From IMG/VR virus record IMGVR_UViG_3300049855_000348, positions 64,001 to 128,000 of that record: a stretch of 64,000 nt of DNA. The stretch is one strand, 5' to 3'. Shown here piece after piece: positions 48,520 to 56,950 of this stretch. Source of the DNA: a virus. Made by a program: the position numbers and the translations under genes. The notes under the pieces were generated by a model. That model searched no databases, was not told the origin of the DNA, and worked only from the letters and a program-made list of their open reading frames with translations. The stretch's first letter is position 1. Every line of letters starts with the position of its first letter.

Positions 48520-49308
48520 ATGACCACCGCGACTGAGACCAATTGCTCGACTTCATCCTGCTCACCAGAGCCGGTGATGAACACGTGCCTGACGCTCAGC
48601 ATCAAGCGGTACATCCTGACCGAGCTTGGCTACCCCAACGTCGAAGTCGAACTCTGCGATGAACACCTTGAGAATGCCATCAAGGACACCATCAGCGACT
48701 TCCTGCGTTTCAATGCCCTCAACCTGACCAAGTATTGGAAGATCACCCTTCAGAACGGTGTCAGCACCTACGATCTGCCATCAGACTTCCGTGTCCTGCG
48801 TGAGGTGGTGACCTTCAAGCTCAGCCAGTTCGATGTGATCTTCGGTGCCGACCTGATCATCAATCCGATCTATCTGCGCAATACCCGTGATGCCTATCAG
48901 GATATCCTGACCTTCTGGCTCAGTGAAGCCGCCTTCGAGACCCAGAAGCGCACCTACGGCCTCAACACGTCCTGGGACATCATCGAAGGCAACAAGAAGA
49001 TCTGCCTGCGTCCATGCCCGTCCTCTGATCGTGTGGCCATCCTCAAAGGCAGCTACCAGCCAGAACCCGGCACGGTTACCGAGCAGACGCTGGGCACCAA
49101 GGATGAACTCTTCCGTCGCATGGCTTTGGCTCGTGCCATGTCCATCCTTGGTCGTATTCGTGGCAAGCGTACCTCCGGCATCAACACCTCCCAAGGTGTG
49201 GTCATGCTCGACGGCCCTGAGCTTCGTGCTGAGGGAGAGAAGATGCTGACCGAAGCTCGGGAAGAACTCAAGAACACCGGTCGTCCTCTTGGCTTCTACG
49301 CGGGGTGA
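48520..49308 (+). CDS. Virion-type protein, possible neck/connector, 262 aa
   Basis: After a Cys/Ser-rich start, the sequence IKRYILTELGYPNVEVELCDEHLENAIKDTI resembles the N-terminal helical part of head-tail connector proteins ('LG...vev.ltdeqL..aI..al..'). It is followed by a beta/alpha domain and a helical C-terminus with an Ala/Glu helix. Inferred role: neck or head completion; not certain. Confidence 0.6.
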   Translation: MTTATETNCSTSSCSPEPVMNTCLTLSIKRYILTELGYPNVEVELCDEHLENAIKDTISDFLRFNALNLTKYWKITLQNGVSTYDLPSDFRVLREVVTFKLSQFDVIFGADLIINPIYLRNTRDAYQDILTFWLSEAAFETQKRTYGLNTSWDIIEGNKKICLRPCPSSDRVAILKGSYQPEPGTVTEQTLGTKDELFRRMALARAMSILGRIRGKRTSGINTSQGVVMLDGPELRAEGEKMLTEAREELKNTGRPLGFYAG

Positions 49309-49311
49309 ATC

Positions 49312-49545
49312 ATGGATCTCTATAAAGCACTCGTCGAAGCTAGCATGGGCGTGGGAGGCTCCGGTACGGATACCGGTTCAGCCGACGCCGGCACTGGCAT
49401 CCCCGTGAAGAAGCCAGTGCCAGCAAAGAAGATGAAGAAGAACATCGGCGATCGTCTGAAGCTCGGATCACCGGCCAATGCCGGCATGATCGGCACCAAC
49501 ATCGCCATGCCTGGACGCTCTGCCTTTGCCAAGGGTATCGAGTAA
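49312..49545 (+). CDS. Small basic protein, 77 aa
   Basis: Gly/Ser-rich first half (GVGGSGTDTGSADAGTG) and Lys-rich middle (VKKPVPAKKMKKN), largely disordered. TAATG overlap with the next gene. Function unknown; could be a scaffold- or DNA-associated protein. Confidence 0.65.
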   Translation: MDLYKALVEASMGVGGSGTDTGSADAGTGIPVKKPVPAKKMKKNIGDRLKLGSPANAGMIGTNIAMPGRSAFAKGIE

Positions 49546-50204
49546 TGGGCAACGACTCCCGCAACAACTTCGAGCCTCCATGCTACATGGACGTTGGCTC
49601 AAAGCTCTTTCCGGAAGCACCGGAAGGACAGGGACTCGATTTGACTGATCCCAACACCCGGGATCAGTCATTGACGAAGCATGTCATTCGTGAAGGGCAG
49701 AAACAGGGCTTCAAGCCGATCTCAATCTGGCTCTTCTCCCATCGTGATGCGATGGGTAATCAACCCGGTGTCGGACCAGTTGGTGCTGCTGGACCCGTTC
49801 GTGACGTGGATGACTTCTACGGCGATGGTGGTGGCGGCAAGATGCGCAACGACAAGTCGGATGCCGCTGGCTCCAACTTCTACAACGAGATGCCGACCAA
49901 GGTCTACTCAGGACCTTTCGAGATTCGTGCTGAGTATATTCCAGTGCAGGCCGAAGCTGTGTTGCTCGATTTCGGCTACGACAAAACCTACAACGATGTC
50001 TTCAATTTCCTGATTGAAGATGCTGTCAAAATTCTCGGTCGAGTTCCCTACAACGGCGATCTGATCCGTCGCTTCGACGGCAAGATCCTGGAGATCGTCA
50101 AGAGCATCGAGATCCAGGCAGAGACATGGCAGTGGATGTACCAGCAGTGCTCGGCCATCAACACCGGCAAGGATGATCGTACGTTCTTCCGGAGTCAGAG
50201 TTGA
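49545..50204 (+). CDS. Virion-type protein, possible neck protein, 219 aa
   Basis: The C-terminal half (EAVLLDFGYDKTYNDVFNFL, IEDAVKILGRVPYNGDLIRRFDG, MYQQCSAINTGKDD) is well ordered, the N-terminal half is Gly/Asp-rich. Position between two virion-type genes suggests a neck or head-completion protein. No firm family. Confidence 0.6.
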   Translation: MGNDSRNNFEPPCYMDVGSKLFPEAPEGQGLDLTDPNTRDQSLTKHVIREGQKQGFKPISIWLFSHRDAMGNQPGVGPVGAAGPVRDVDDFYGDGGGGKMRNDKSDAAGSNFYNEMPTKVYSGPFEIRAEYIPVQAEAVLLDFGYDKTYNDVFNFLIEDAVKILGRVPYNGDLIRRFDGKILEIVKSIEIQAETWQWMYQQCSAINTGKDDRTFFRSQS

Positions 50205-50542
50205 AGAACCGCTTCAGTTCAGTCGGTGAGTGGGCACCAAACTTTCACCTACGTGTGAAAGAGTGCGTGAACGACGAGATGATGGAGAAATTCATCAAGC
50301 GGTACATCGAGCGTCTTCAGGAAGATCTCAACCGCATTGCTCAGAACCGAATCGCCGAAGAAGACCTCTCTGAAAATCTCACCTTCGAGGTTGCTCGTTC
50401 AGGTCCGAAAGAGATCGCCATTCGTCCGTCGAACCCAGTGCTGTTCTACAAGCTGGAGTTCGGTGAGTTCAATGCCGATGGTACCCTGAAGACCCCACCA
50501 CACTCGATCATGAAAGAGTGGAAGGCCATCATCAGGGTCTGA
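50201..50542 (+). CDS. Virion-type protein, TTG start, 113 aa
   Basis: The start is TTG 50201, overlapping the previous TGA (TTGA). Helical N-terminus (MMEKFIKRYIERLQEDLNRIAQN), then a beta-rich end (LTFEVARSGPKEIAIRP, VLFYKLEFGEFNADGTL). A shared terminator follows. Confidence 0.65.
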   Translation: MKNRFSSVGEWAPNFHLRVKECVNDEMMEKFIKRYIERLQEDLNRIAQNRIAEEDLSENLTFEVARSGPKEIAIRPSNPVLFYKLEFGEFNADGTLKTPPHSIMKEWKAIIRV

Positions 50543-50547
50543 ACATG

Positions 50548-50582
50548 AAAGAGCCCTGCCAGGATCACCAGCAGGGCTCTTT
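50548..50582. terminator. Bidirectional terminator between convergent units
   Basis: AAAGAGCCCTGC-N11-GCAGGGCTCTTT: 12 bp of perfect inverted repeat with A/T runs on both sides. It separates the rightward gene ending at 50542 from the leftward gene ending at 50603. Confidence 0.85.
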
Positions 50583-50602
50583 GCAGACGATCTGAAGCAG
50601 AA

Positions 50603-50956
50603 TTACTCAGTGACGAGGGTCTTGTCGCCATTGACTCCCAGCGACTTGCGTTCCTCATCACTGAGGCCATCTACTGCCATGGCATTGATGATTGCTCGAC
50701 GTACCCAGGCTTCGGTGATGCTGTGGACAGCATCGTTGACCGCCTGAGCGATGATGTAGACCACCGCTACCAGGATGATGCCGTTGATGGTCAGGGCGAT
50801 GTTCTCGCGGCCAAACCAGATCAGGCAGGCGACGATGGCCAGCATGGACAGCAGCTTCTTGCTGAGCCAACCGGACTTCTTGGGGAGAAGGGAAGAGAAA
50901 CCGGCACCGACCTTGAGGCCGGCGATCTTCTCTTGGAGCTTGGCGATGTCCGACAT
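50603..50956 (-). CDS. Two-pass membrane protein, 117 aa
   Basis: Start ATG 50956 with AAAGGA just after the previous stop. Soluble N-terminus with KLQEKIAGLKVGAGFSS, two hydrophobic stretches (LLSMLAIVACLIWFG, IALTINGIILVAVVYIIAQA) and a soluble tail. The small size, two transmembrane segments and position next to an anchored protein would be compatible with a lysis or membrane role, not proven. Confidence 0.7.
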   Translation of the reverse strand: MSDIAKLQEKIAGLKVGAGFSSLLPKKSGWLSKKLLSMLAIVACLIWFGRENIALTINGIILVAVVYIIAQAVNDAVHSITEAWVRRAIINAMAVDGLSDEERKSLGVNGDKTLVTE

Positions 50957-50966
50957 GACGTTCCTT

Positions 50967-51581
50967 TCAGTAACGTGTTGACAGAGAGATATAAGGAGAC
51001 CAACCAGAACCAGACCGATAATCGGAGAAATAGCCCAGACCGATCCCGAGCCGTTGCCAGAAGGGGGAGACAGTTTGGGAGGGGGCGTAGAAGGAGACTC
51101 CAAGTCCAGCCTGATGAGGGGAAATGAGTAGGTCGGGGGAGATGACACCGTAAGCGTATCGAACGGGCGAATATCTGAGTCCCACGTCAACTCCCACCTC
51201 ACTGTCGGTGGTTCCTCCATGGGTTCTGTCCTCGGCAACTCGAAGTCCAGTCCAAGCACCAAGGTCTGTCCGGTAGTCGCTAAAGTAACGTTTTGCAGTG
51301 TACTTGACGGTCCATCCGTCTTTGGCGTCACGCTGGGTTCGCTCCTGGTAGAGCAGCCCGCCATCGTACACAGAAGTAGACCAAGCAGCACCAGTTGGCG
51401 AGAAGACCTCAAGCACCCCATCAGGCTTGTCATCAGCATTGCGTGACCCCACATAGTCGTTGGCGGTGACCGGGATTGCGACTTGTGTCCCTTTATCGGG
51501 GGCACGACCACCGGACCCAAAATAGACCATGGCGGCGAAAACGCCGAGCACGACAAGGATGAGACCAGGGTGGTTTTCCAC
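50967..51581 (-). CDS. N-terminally anchored beta-rich protein, 204 aa
   Basis: Starts at GTG 51581 (MENHPG) with one hydrophobic segment LILVVLGVFAAMVYFGSG. The rest is beta-rich with repeated YFSDYR (YFSDYRTDLGAWTGLRV and YFSDYRSGSGWSPYISL) and DVGLRYSPVRYAYGVISPDLLISPHQAGLGVS, a pattern found in phage proteins of unknown function. A second frame across 50990-51460 encodes a lipoprotein-like signal. Confidence 0.7.
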   Translation of the reverse strand: MENHPGLILVVLGVFAAMVYFGSGGRAPDKGTQVAIPVTANDYVGSRNADDKPDGVLEVFSPTGAAWSTSVYDGGLLYQERTQRDAKDGWTVKYTAKRYFSDYRTDLGAWTGLRVAEDRTHGGTTDSEVGVDVGLRYSPVRYAYGVISPDLLISPHQAGLGVSFYAPSQTVSPFWQRLGIGLGYFSDYRSGSGWSPYISLSTRY

Positions 51582-51603
51582 CCTAGTATGTATCAGGCCA
51601 GCC

Positions 51604-51957
51604 CTACGCCCATTCCTTGTCGAGGTTGATCTTCAAGCGGCGAAGAGCAGCGCAGGCATCACGTTTGGCTGTCAGGCGGCTGTCACGCTGCTTGGCTCCG
51701 CTGATCGGTACGATGTTACCATCGACCATCAGCACACCGAGGTAACATAGAACTTCACCATACTCATCACTTCTCATCTGTTGGATGAAGTCGGCTTCGA
51801 CCACCGGGCGCTTCTTGGCACGAGCGAGAGCACGAACGATGCGCTTGGCTGCCGGTTTCTTTCCTTCTTTCTTCAAGATGTCGACGAGGGTGAGTAGAGC
51901 GGTAGAGACGAATGCGTAGTCCTCTCCCGTGAAGGTGATGCGGACAGGCTGTTTCAT
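51604..51957 (-). CDS. Basic helical protein, 117 aa
   Basis: Starts MKQPVRITFTGEDYAFVSTAL. Highly basic helices (KKEGKKPAAKRIVRALARAKKR) and an Arg/Lys-rich C-terminus suggest nucleic-acid binding. Function unknown. ATGA overlap with the upstream gene. Confidence 0.65.
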   Translation of the reverse strand: MKQPVRITFTGEDYAFVSTALLTLVDILKKEGKKPAAKRIVRALARAKKRPVVEADFIQQMRSDEYGEVLCYLGVLMVDGNIVPISGAKQRDSRLTAKRDACAALRRLKINLDKEWA

Positions 51958-52871
51958 GATTTCGCTTTCGAGTAGAGCTTGGTCTTGCGGTCAACCGAGA
52001 TGAGTTTCTTGCGCTTGAGTGAGGCGAGACGCTTGGTGATCTGTTCACAGTAGCCATGATGTTCATCAGCAACCACGTCACCGTTGTGATAGTGGAGATC
52101 ATAGATCAGGTTGCAGATCTCACAAAAGCTAAGGAACACACCGGCCTTTTGGGTGAAGAGATTCAAGATCCGCTTGTCGACATCATCGGTACGCAGCAGA
52201 GCCTTGGGTGGGATGTAAGTCACCACCTTCGAGAGATCTGGCACCGGCACATCGAACAGTTGGCAGACCTGCTGGAAAATGTTTGGATCGGTAAAAACCA
52301 TCCAGCCGTTGTCGAGTTCGACACCGCCGATGAAGGATCGACGTTCTTGGTTCTTCCAGAAGCTGGTCGGGTCGAAGAGGGAATCCCACAGGCAGATGCC
52401 ACGCTTCAGACTGACCGGGCTTGGATCGCCGTATTCACCCTGGATCTTGGTGCCGTTGAGCAGGGAGTCGATCGTCTCTTCGATCTTCGGCAGATGGTTC
52501 ACGCAGCCGAGAACGTAGACCGTGGTTTTCGTCTTGGTCTTACTACGGGTAAGCCAGCCATTTGGCCGATCACGCTCAGCGAGTGGACCGGTGACTTCGA
52601 TCGCCTTGGCCACCAGGAGTTCAGCGACACGGAAGTGACGGATAGCGTTGAAGGCACCAGCGACGGCACCAAACTCGTACTCGGCTGCCCCCATGTAATC
52701 GAAACTGAAGAACTGACAGAGCAGTTTCTGAGCTTCGTTCGAGAGACCAGATCCACCACCACCGAAGTCGAAGGGACCGATCTTACCACCCCAATGCTTG
52801 CTGGGTGGGTTCAGCGATTGGATCAGGTAGGTGCTGCGATACTTGTCGGGGTCGGGGATCAGTTCTCTCAC
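51954..52871 (-). CDS. Phage protein with 'FFSFDYMGAAEYEFGA' motif, 305 aa
   Basis: GTG start overlapping the previous TGA. The block FFSFDYMGAAEYEFGAVAGAF is a hallmark of a phage family of unknown function. The C-terminal 60 residues (HHGYCEQITKRLASLKRKKL) look like a winged helix. Likely early-expressed regulator or modulator, inferred from position only. Confidence 0.75.
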   Translation of the reverse strand: MRELIPDPDKYRSTYLIQSLNPPSKHWGGKIGPFDFGGGGSGLSNEAQKLLCQFFSFDYMGAAEYEFGAVAGAFNAIRHFRVAELLVAKAIEVTGPLAERDRPNGWLTRSKTKTKTTVYVLGCVNHLPKIEETIDSLLNGTKIQGEYGDPSPVSLKRGICLWDSLFDPTSFWKNQERRSFIGGVELDNGWMVFTDPNIFQQVCQLFDVPVPDLSKVVTYIPPKALLRTDDVDKRILNLFTQKAGVFLSFCEICNLIYDLHYHNGDVVADEHHGYCEQITKRLASLKRKKLISVDRKTKLYSKAKS

Positions 52872-53020
52872 TTCTTGGCCTTTCTCTTCTTTTTCTTCTT
52901 CACCTTGATGACTGGTCCGATCCAGAATCCAATGGTCTTGTTGCGATGTTCGATGGCAAGTTTCCTGGTCGGCTCATGACCGACGATGGAACCACCTCGC
53001 AGCTTGGTTGCCCAGGTCAC
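52868..53020 (-). CDS. Small Lys-rich protein, 50 aa
   Basis: Starts at GTG 53020, overlapping the stop of the gene at 53017, and ends in a TGA that overlaps the next GTG. The sequence MTWATKLRGGSIVGHE is followed by a strand, and the C-terminus is a run of Lys/Arg (KKKKKRKAKK). It fills an otherwise empty 150-nt gap with four-base overlaps at both ends, which supports it. Confidence 0.6.
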   Translation of the reverse strand: MTWATKLRGGSIVGHEPTRKLAIEHRNKTIGFWIGPVIKVKKKKKRKAKK

Positions 53021-53607
53021 AGTAAGACCTCTTTGAGTGCCTTCATCACCCTGGCCAACTTCTCCTGGTTGAGTGAACGAAGTTCCAGCTTGAACTCCGG
53101 AGCTTCAAGGGTGCCCTCACCTCGATTGAGATCGGGGCAGAACTCTTTCAGTGCTTCAAGATCTTTCTCGTAGTTCGAGATCACACCATCAACTACTTTA
53201 CGATACTGCTTTGAAATCTCAGTGTTCTTCTTGATTCGACGTGCCCGTTCAGCTTCTTCCTTGACCACTTCGATCACCTTGTCGAAGTCGAGGCTCTTTT
53301 TGACCTCACTGACCCGTGGCGTCTTGGCATAGTAGCCGGTCGAAGACTTGATATCGAGAACGTAGCGAATGTAACTGGTTTTGTAATTGCTGTCACGTCC
53401 TTCGATTGATTTGAAGGTCAAATTCACTTCCGTGTCGTCATCGAAGAGAACATTGATGATGGAAAGCCAGCCATAGACGGCTTCATTGCGCTTATTACTG
53501 GTTACTCCTTTGACCGTTCCGGCGACTCCACTCCGCAACCGTTTGATGAGTTCTTCGTGAGCTTCGTTGGAACGCTTGAGGGTGGCGAGTGAGGTTGCGT
53601 CTTGCAT
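53017..53607 (-). CDS. Hypothetical protein, leaderless start, 196 aa
   Basis: ATG 53607 is 6 nt after TATACT. Starts MQDATSLATLKRSNEAHEEL. Helix, beta-sheet region (FDDDTEVNLTFKSIEG, TSYIRYVLDIKSST) and a long C-terminal helical part (VVKEEAERARRIKKN). No catalytic signature. Function unknown. Confidence 0.75.
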   Translation of the reverse strand: MQDATSLATLKRSNEAHEELIKRLRSGVAGTVKGVTSNKRNEAVYGWLSIINVLFDDDTEVNLTFKSIEGRDSNYKTSYIRYVLDIKSSTGYYAKTPRVSEVKKSLDFDKVIEVVKEEAERARRIKKNTEISKQYRKVVDGVISNYEKDLEALKEFCPDLNRGEGTLEAPEFKLELRSLNQEKLARVMKALKEVLL

Positions 53608-53613
53608 GCCCAG

Positions 53614-53641
53614 AGTATAGCGACCAAAAGGTCTATGTCAA
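53614..53641 (-). promoter_or_regulatory. Promoter/operator module, leaderless, stop codon in -35
   Basis: Minus strand: TTGACA, spacer TAGACCTTTTGGTCGC, TATACT, CTGGGC, ATG. The TGA of the deoxyribonucleotidase gene (53638-53640) lies within the -35 box. Confidence 0.88.
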
Positions 53642-54183
53642 CCTGAAAGGAGACCCTTCACGTGTCCAACAACAGACTCCACCTTCGATGGCCTGAAGAG
53701 GCCATCTGCCTCATTAGCATTCCACGGCAAAGGGAAGAGTAACGACAGACCACCGTGTTGTTTGAACTTACGGCAGTTGAGCGGATGATCATCGATCAGG
53801 ATGTCACCCGGACGGGCAAGGTACTCCTTTTTACAAGTGAAGATCCAGTCCTCGAACTCCAGACCGAAGCGATCATGGAGCCACAAGAGCTTACCCTTGC
53901 AGGCATCGGATGACCAGCTTGGGTTGGTCAGGATGGTAACATTGTCGATCTCCTTCAATCCGTTGTAGAGGTCCATCGCCCACGGGTAGGGCTTGAGATT
54001 CCTCCACCATGCTGACCCACCACAGTTGATCAGATCCCACATCTGTTGATGAGTCATGCCGAGGCACTTCCAGATGTCCCACTGATCAAGGTCATCATGG
54101 GTGACACCGATCGTGCTGGGAAGTAAATCGAGGAACCCCTGGTTGAAGTTCACCAGGGGGCCGTCCATGTCGAGGTAGATCAT
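53638..54183 (-). CDS. 5'(3')-deoxyribonucleotidase, HAD family (NT5C-like), 181 aa
   Basis: Start ATG 54183 (ATGA overlap). Motif I IYLDMDGPLVNFNQGF has the DxDG signature of deoxyribonucleotidases. Motif II is ILTNPSWSSD, and the acidic motif IV ILIDDHPLNC follows. The enzyme would remove phosphate from deoxynucleoside monophosphates, as many phages do to reshape the nucleotide pool. Confidence 0.85.
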   Translation of the reverse strand: MIYLDMDGPLVNFNQGFLDLLPSTIGVTHDDLDQWDIWKCLGMTHQQMWDLINCGGSAWWRNLKPYPWAMDLYNGLKEIDNVTILTNPSWSSDACKGKLLWLHDRFGLEFEDWIFTCKKEYLARPGDILIDDHPLNCRKFKQHGGLSLLFPLPWNANEADGLFRPSKVESVVGHVKGLLSG

Positions 54184-54362
54184 GCCTTGGAGAGCTTGAC
54201 CACGATGCGACCGAGGCGCTTGTGCCCGGCCTTGGTGAAGTGCTTCTCCCACCACTTGCCGACATCCTTGGCGGTCCAGGTGGAGAAGTTCTTGGCGATC
54301 TCAGCTTCAGCCTGTGCGGCTGCTTCGTCCATCTGGCTGGTTGGTCCACCGTCTTCGGTCAT
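54180..54362 (-). CDS. Small helical protein, 60 aa
   Basis: MTEDGGPTSQMDEAAAQ is followed by FSTWTAKDVGKWWEKHFTKA and RLGRIVVKLSK. ATGA overlaps on both sides. Function unknown. Confidence 0.65.
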   Translation of the reverse strand: MTEDGGPTSQMDEAAAQAEAEIAKNFSTWTAKDVGKWWEKHFTKAGHKRLGRIVVKLSKA

Positions 54363-55039
54363 GATTCTTCCTTGGTTGAGAGGATCTTCTCGGCCTGTTC
54401 CCAGGCAGCGAGACGGCGGGCTTCGTACTCGGGGGTCTTTCCACCCGAGTCCTTCATGTTCTTGGTATCGACGAGTTCCTGGAGTGCCTTGATGGCAGCA
54501 TCACCCTTGCTCAGCGGCTTGGGATCGCCGACACCGAAGTATTTCTCGATCTCATAGATGATCGAGCCGTACTGATTGTTGACGTTGGCGTCTGGGCTCA
54601 TCAGAACGCCGATGATCTCCCAGAGCTTCTGATCAGCCGTTGGGAGAGGTGCGACAGCGGCAGCGAGTTCTTTCTCCTCCATCTCCTTGCGGATGTCGTC
54701 TGGCTGATGCTCCTCAGGGACCAAGGAGAAACCGACGAAGCGTACCAGTGGATTCTTCCCATCGGCACTCTTCTCGGTCGGAGATGCGAAGAATTGAATG
54801 CTGATCCGTGGAAGACCAGCAGCGGTCAGGATGCCATTGATGACACCCATGGGTCCGAGCGAGAAGTAGGGAGCAACCTCCTCCTTACGCACGATGATGT
54901 CTGGATGGTCGAGCAGTGCTTCGTTGGTTGGCACACGCATAGCCATCAGACAGTGCAGGGCACCGGCGTCGGCTTGTTGGGCGGAGTTCAAGCAATTCAG
55001 GATGGCTTGAATTTGAAGAGTCTTTGCAGGTGAGAGCAT
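54359..55039 (-). CDS. Hypothetical protein, 226 aa
   Basis: Soluble: N-terminal helical region, central strands (PRISIQFFASPTEKSADG), then a long helical C-terminus. No family recognised. It lies in the operon upstream of the nucleotidase. Confidence 0.7.
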   Translation of the reverse strand: MLSPAKTLQIQAILNCLNSAQQADAGALHCLMAMRVPTNEALLDHPDIIVRKEEVAPYFSLGPMGVINGILTAAGLPRISIQFFASPTEKSADGKNPLVRFVGFSLVPEEHQPDDIRKEMEEKELAAAVAPLPTADQKLWEIIGVLMSPDANVNNQYGSIIYEIEKYFGVGDPKPLSKGDAAIKALQELVDTKNMKDSGGKTPEYEARRLAAWEQAEKILSTKEES

Positions 55040-55047
55040 GGAATCTT

Positions 55048-55560
55048 TCAGGCGTCAGGAGTGGAGTCGATGGCGGCGAAGTATTCTGCACGGGGGATGA
55101 CATCAGCACCCGGCATCTGTCGCATTGGTGTCATGAACGGAAGTTCGACGAAGTAATTCTCGCCGATCTTCTTGAAACCGCAGTCAGTCATGTAGTGCTG
55201 ACCGCAGTTGTAGAAGAATGGATTGCAGCCGAGTTTCACGGCGAGATCGGTACCAGACGGAATGTGGATGTCCCACATCGCCTTGGCGATCTCCTTACCG
55301 GCCTTGGCCTTCTTGTTCGGACGGTAATAGAACGGCATTTTGGCGATGGGACGCCAGAGCTTCTGGTCTGGTTCGGCTTTGAACTTCAGACCTTCGACCT
55401 TGGTACCGTACATGACGTGCTTATCCATCTCGGCACCGTAGCGTACGGCGATCTCATTGATCTTGGCATAGCCGGCGCGGACCTCAGCATGCCAGTCCTT
55501 GATGATGGTGTGGGCTTCGCCAGAGACCACCTTGTAGTAGCGCATGTCGGGAAAATTCAT
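55048..55560 (-). CDS. Hypothetical protein, 170 aa
   Basis: Start ATG 55560 (MNFPDMRYYKVVSGEAH), overlapping the previous TGA. The region KMPFYYRPNKKAKAGKEIAK and the Cys pair (LGCNPFFYNCGQHYMTDCGF) stand out. Could be a virion-minor or nucleic-acid-binding protein; unknown. Confidence 0.7.
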   Translation of the reverse strand: MNFPDMRYYKVVSGEAHTIIKDWHAEVRAGYAKINEIAVRYGAEMDKHVMYGTKVEGLKFKAEPDQKLWRPIAKMPFYYRPNKKAKAGKEIAKAMWDIHIPSGTDLAVKLGCNPFFYNCGQHYMTDCGFKKIGENYFVELPFMTPMRQMPGADVIPRAEYFAAIDSTPDA

Positions 55561-56123
55561 TCGTCGTCCTTTGGCCAATCTGCTGGAGTGGTGATGATTA
55601 CCCGTTTCTTACCGTGACGCCAACAGATGGGTTTCTTGTAGGCTTCGATCGCTTTGTTGAGTTCATCCAGCTTGTCAGCGATCACTGACGGAAGTTCACC
55701 ATCTTCCGGCAACTCATCTTGCCAGAATTCACTGGTCACCTCACTGAGGTATTCAGGTTCGGTGATGACAAGCATGACTTCGTCAGGAGCAAGATCATTG
55801 TCTCGGCAGAACTCGTAGAATTCTTCGAGTTCGCTGAAGTATTGATCCCCGTCGTGAACGGCGAGCATACACTCACCATCCCACTCGACGATCGGCATCT
55901 TCAGCCACTCTTCCCGCTGACGCTTGGCGTAGCAGGGTGAGCAGTAGCTGTTCTTGGGGATGATGTTTCCGCACTCACACTTTTTGTGTGTACTGCCGAT
56001 GTAGCGAGCCATGTGCTCGTCATCGCCAAGGAAGTGACCGGTGGAGGCCACCCAACCGGTGACAGTCTTATACTCAGCCGCCTTCGGCGAGTCGTAGAGA
56101 ATTTGTTCTTCTTCAGATCCCAT
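55557..56123 (-). CDS. Hypothetical protein with zinc-ribbon, 188 aa
   Basis: Start ATG 56123 (AAAGGAACACTCG upstream). A zinc-ribbon-like segment (KKCECGNIIPKNSYCSPC, two CxC/CxxC pairs) lies at residues ~48-66, then acidic domains and a basic C-terminus (WRHGKKRVIITTPADW). Function unknown. Confidence 0.7.
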   Translation of the reverse strand: MGSEEEQILYDSPKAAEYKTVTGWVASTGHFLGDDEHMARYIGSTHKKCECGNIIPKNSYCSPCYAKRQREEWLKMPIVEWDGECMLAVHDGDQYFSELEEFYEFCRDNDLAPDEVMLVITEPEYLSEVTSEFWQDELPEDGELPSVIADKLDELNKAIEAYKKPICWRHGKKRVIITTPADWPKDDE

Positions 56124-56418
56124 CGAGTGTTCCTTTGCATACAGCACGGAGACGAACGCCGGCATCTTTCCACGAACACATCTCATCGGTCCACTGACCA
56201 AGCGAGATCAGCGTGGCAATGGTCTTCGACAGCGGATGCTTCGGACAGACCTTGATGTGCTCCTTCAGAACTTCAGCCATGGTTGGTGGCGTGTTGTCCT
56301 TCGGACCATAGCGGTGACCGCAGTAGACGCAGTTGATGAACATCCCCGACTGGAGATCAGAGATCCACAGCTTGAGCTTTTCATTCTCGGCGAGGAGTTC
56401 GTCAAGCTGGCTGGACAT
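56113..56418 (-). CDS. Coiled-coil plus zinc-finger protein, 101 aa
   Basis: N-terminal coiled coil (QLDELLAENEKLKLWISDL) followed by NCVYCGHRYG and EHIKVCPKHPL, a C2-x-HC-type zinc finger pattern common in phage small proteins where a zinc unit is joined to a leucine-zipper-like helix. Probably a nucleic-acid- or protein-binding adaptor. Confidence 0.75.
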   Translation of the reverse strand: MSSQLDELLAENEKLKLWISDLQSGMFINCVYCGHRYGPKDNTPPTMAEVLKEHIKVCPKHPLSKTIATLISLGQWTDEMCSWKDAGVRLRAVCKGTLDGI

Positions 56419-56950
56419 CGGTTGATTCCTTCACTGGGTTCTGGGCGTGTAAGACCTCAAAGTTGGCGAAGCAACCGGTGATACCACACTTGCCGCTGTT
56501 CGGCTTGATGTGACCAGCAGAGGCGCTGTTGATCGTGTAGACCTGAAGATCGAGGTTGACGACGATGATTTCTCCATCGTTGAGCATCTTGCTGGCGAAG
56601 CGTTGGCCGGCTTCAAAGGTGACGATGTCGCCGACCTTGAAGCGTGGTGTAATGGGGTTTTCCTTCGCCCACGACTTGATCACTTCCTGGTGAGCGTGGT
56701 AGAGGTGTGAGCCCCAGCCGTCGAGAATTTCCACCAGATCAGAGTCTGGCATGAACGATTCATCCTCGAAGTATCTGGCGAGTTGATAGCCGTCATCCTG
56801 TCCGTAGGCGTTCTTCAACACCTTCTTCGCAGCGTTGCGGGTATCCTCGTCATCTTCGGTATGACCGACCCACTTCTTGATGGATGGCCAGATTTTCTCG
56901 AAGGCGATGTCGACGACAGCATCGTCGGTGCGTTCTGGGCGAGGGATCAT
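56402..56950 (-). CDS. Hypothetical phage protein, 182 aa
   Basis: The N-terminal half (VDIAFEKIWPSIKKWVG, DDGYQLARYFEDESFMPDSDLVEILDGW) is a helical domain I have met in other large phages. The C-terminal half is a small beta barrel (RFKVGDIVTFEAGQRFAS). The name of the family is not known to me. Confidence 0.7.
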   Translation of the reverse strand: MIPRPERTDDAVVDIAFEKIWPSIKKWVGHTEDDEDTRNAAKKVLKNAYGQDDGYQLARYFEDESFMPDSDLVEILDGWGSHLYHAHQEVIKSWAKENPITPRFKVGDIVTFEAGQRFASKMLNDGEIIVVNLDLQVYTINSASAGHIKPNSGKCGITGCFANFEVLHAQNPVKESTDVQPA

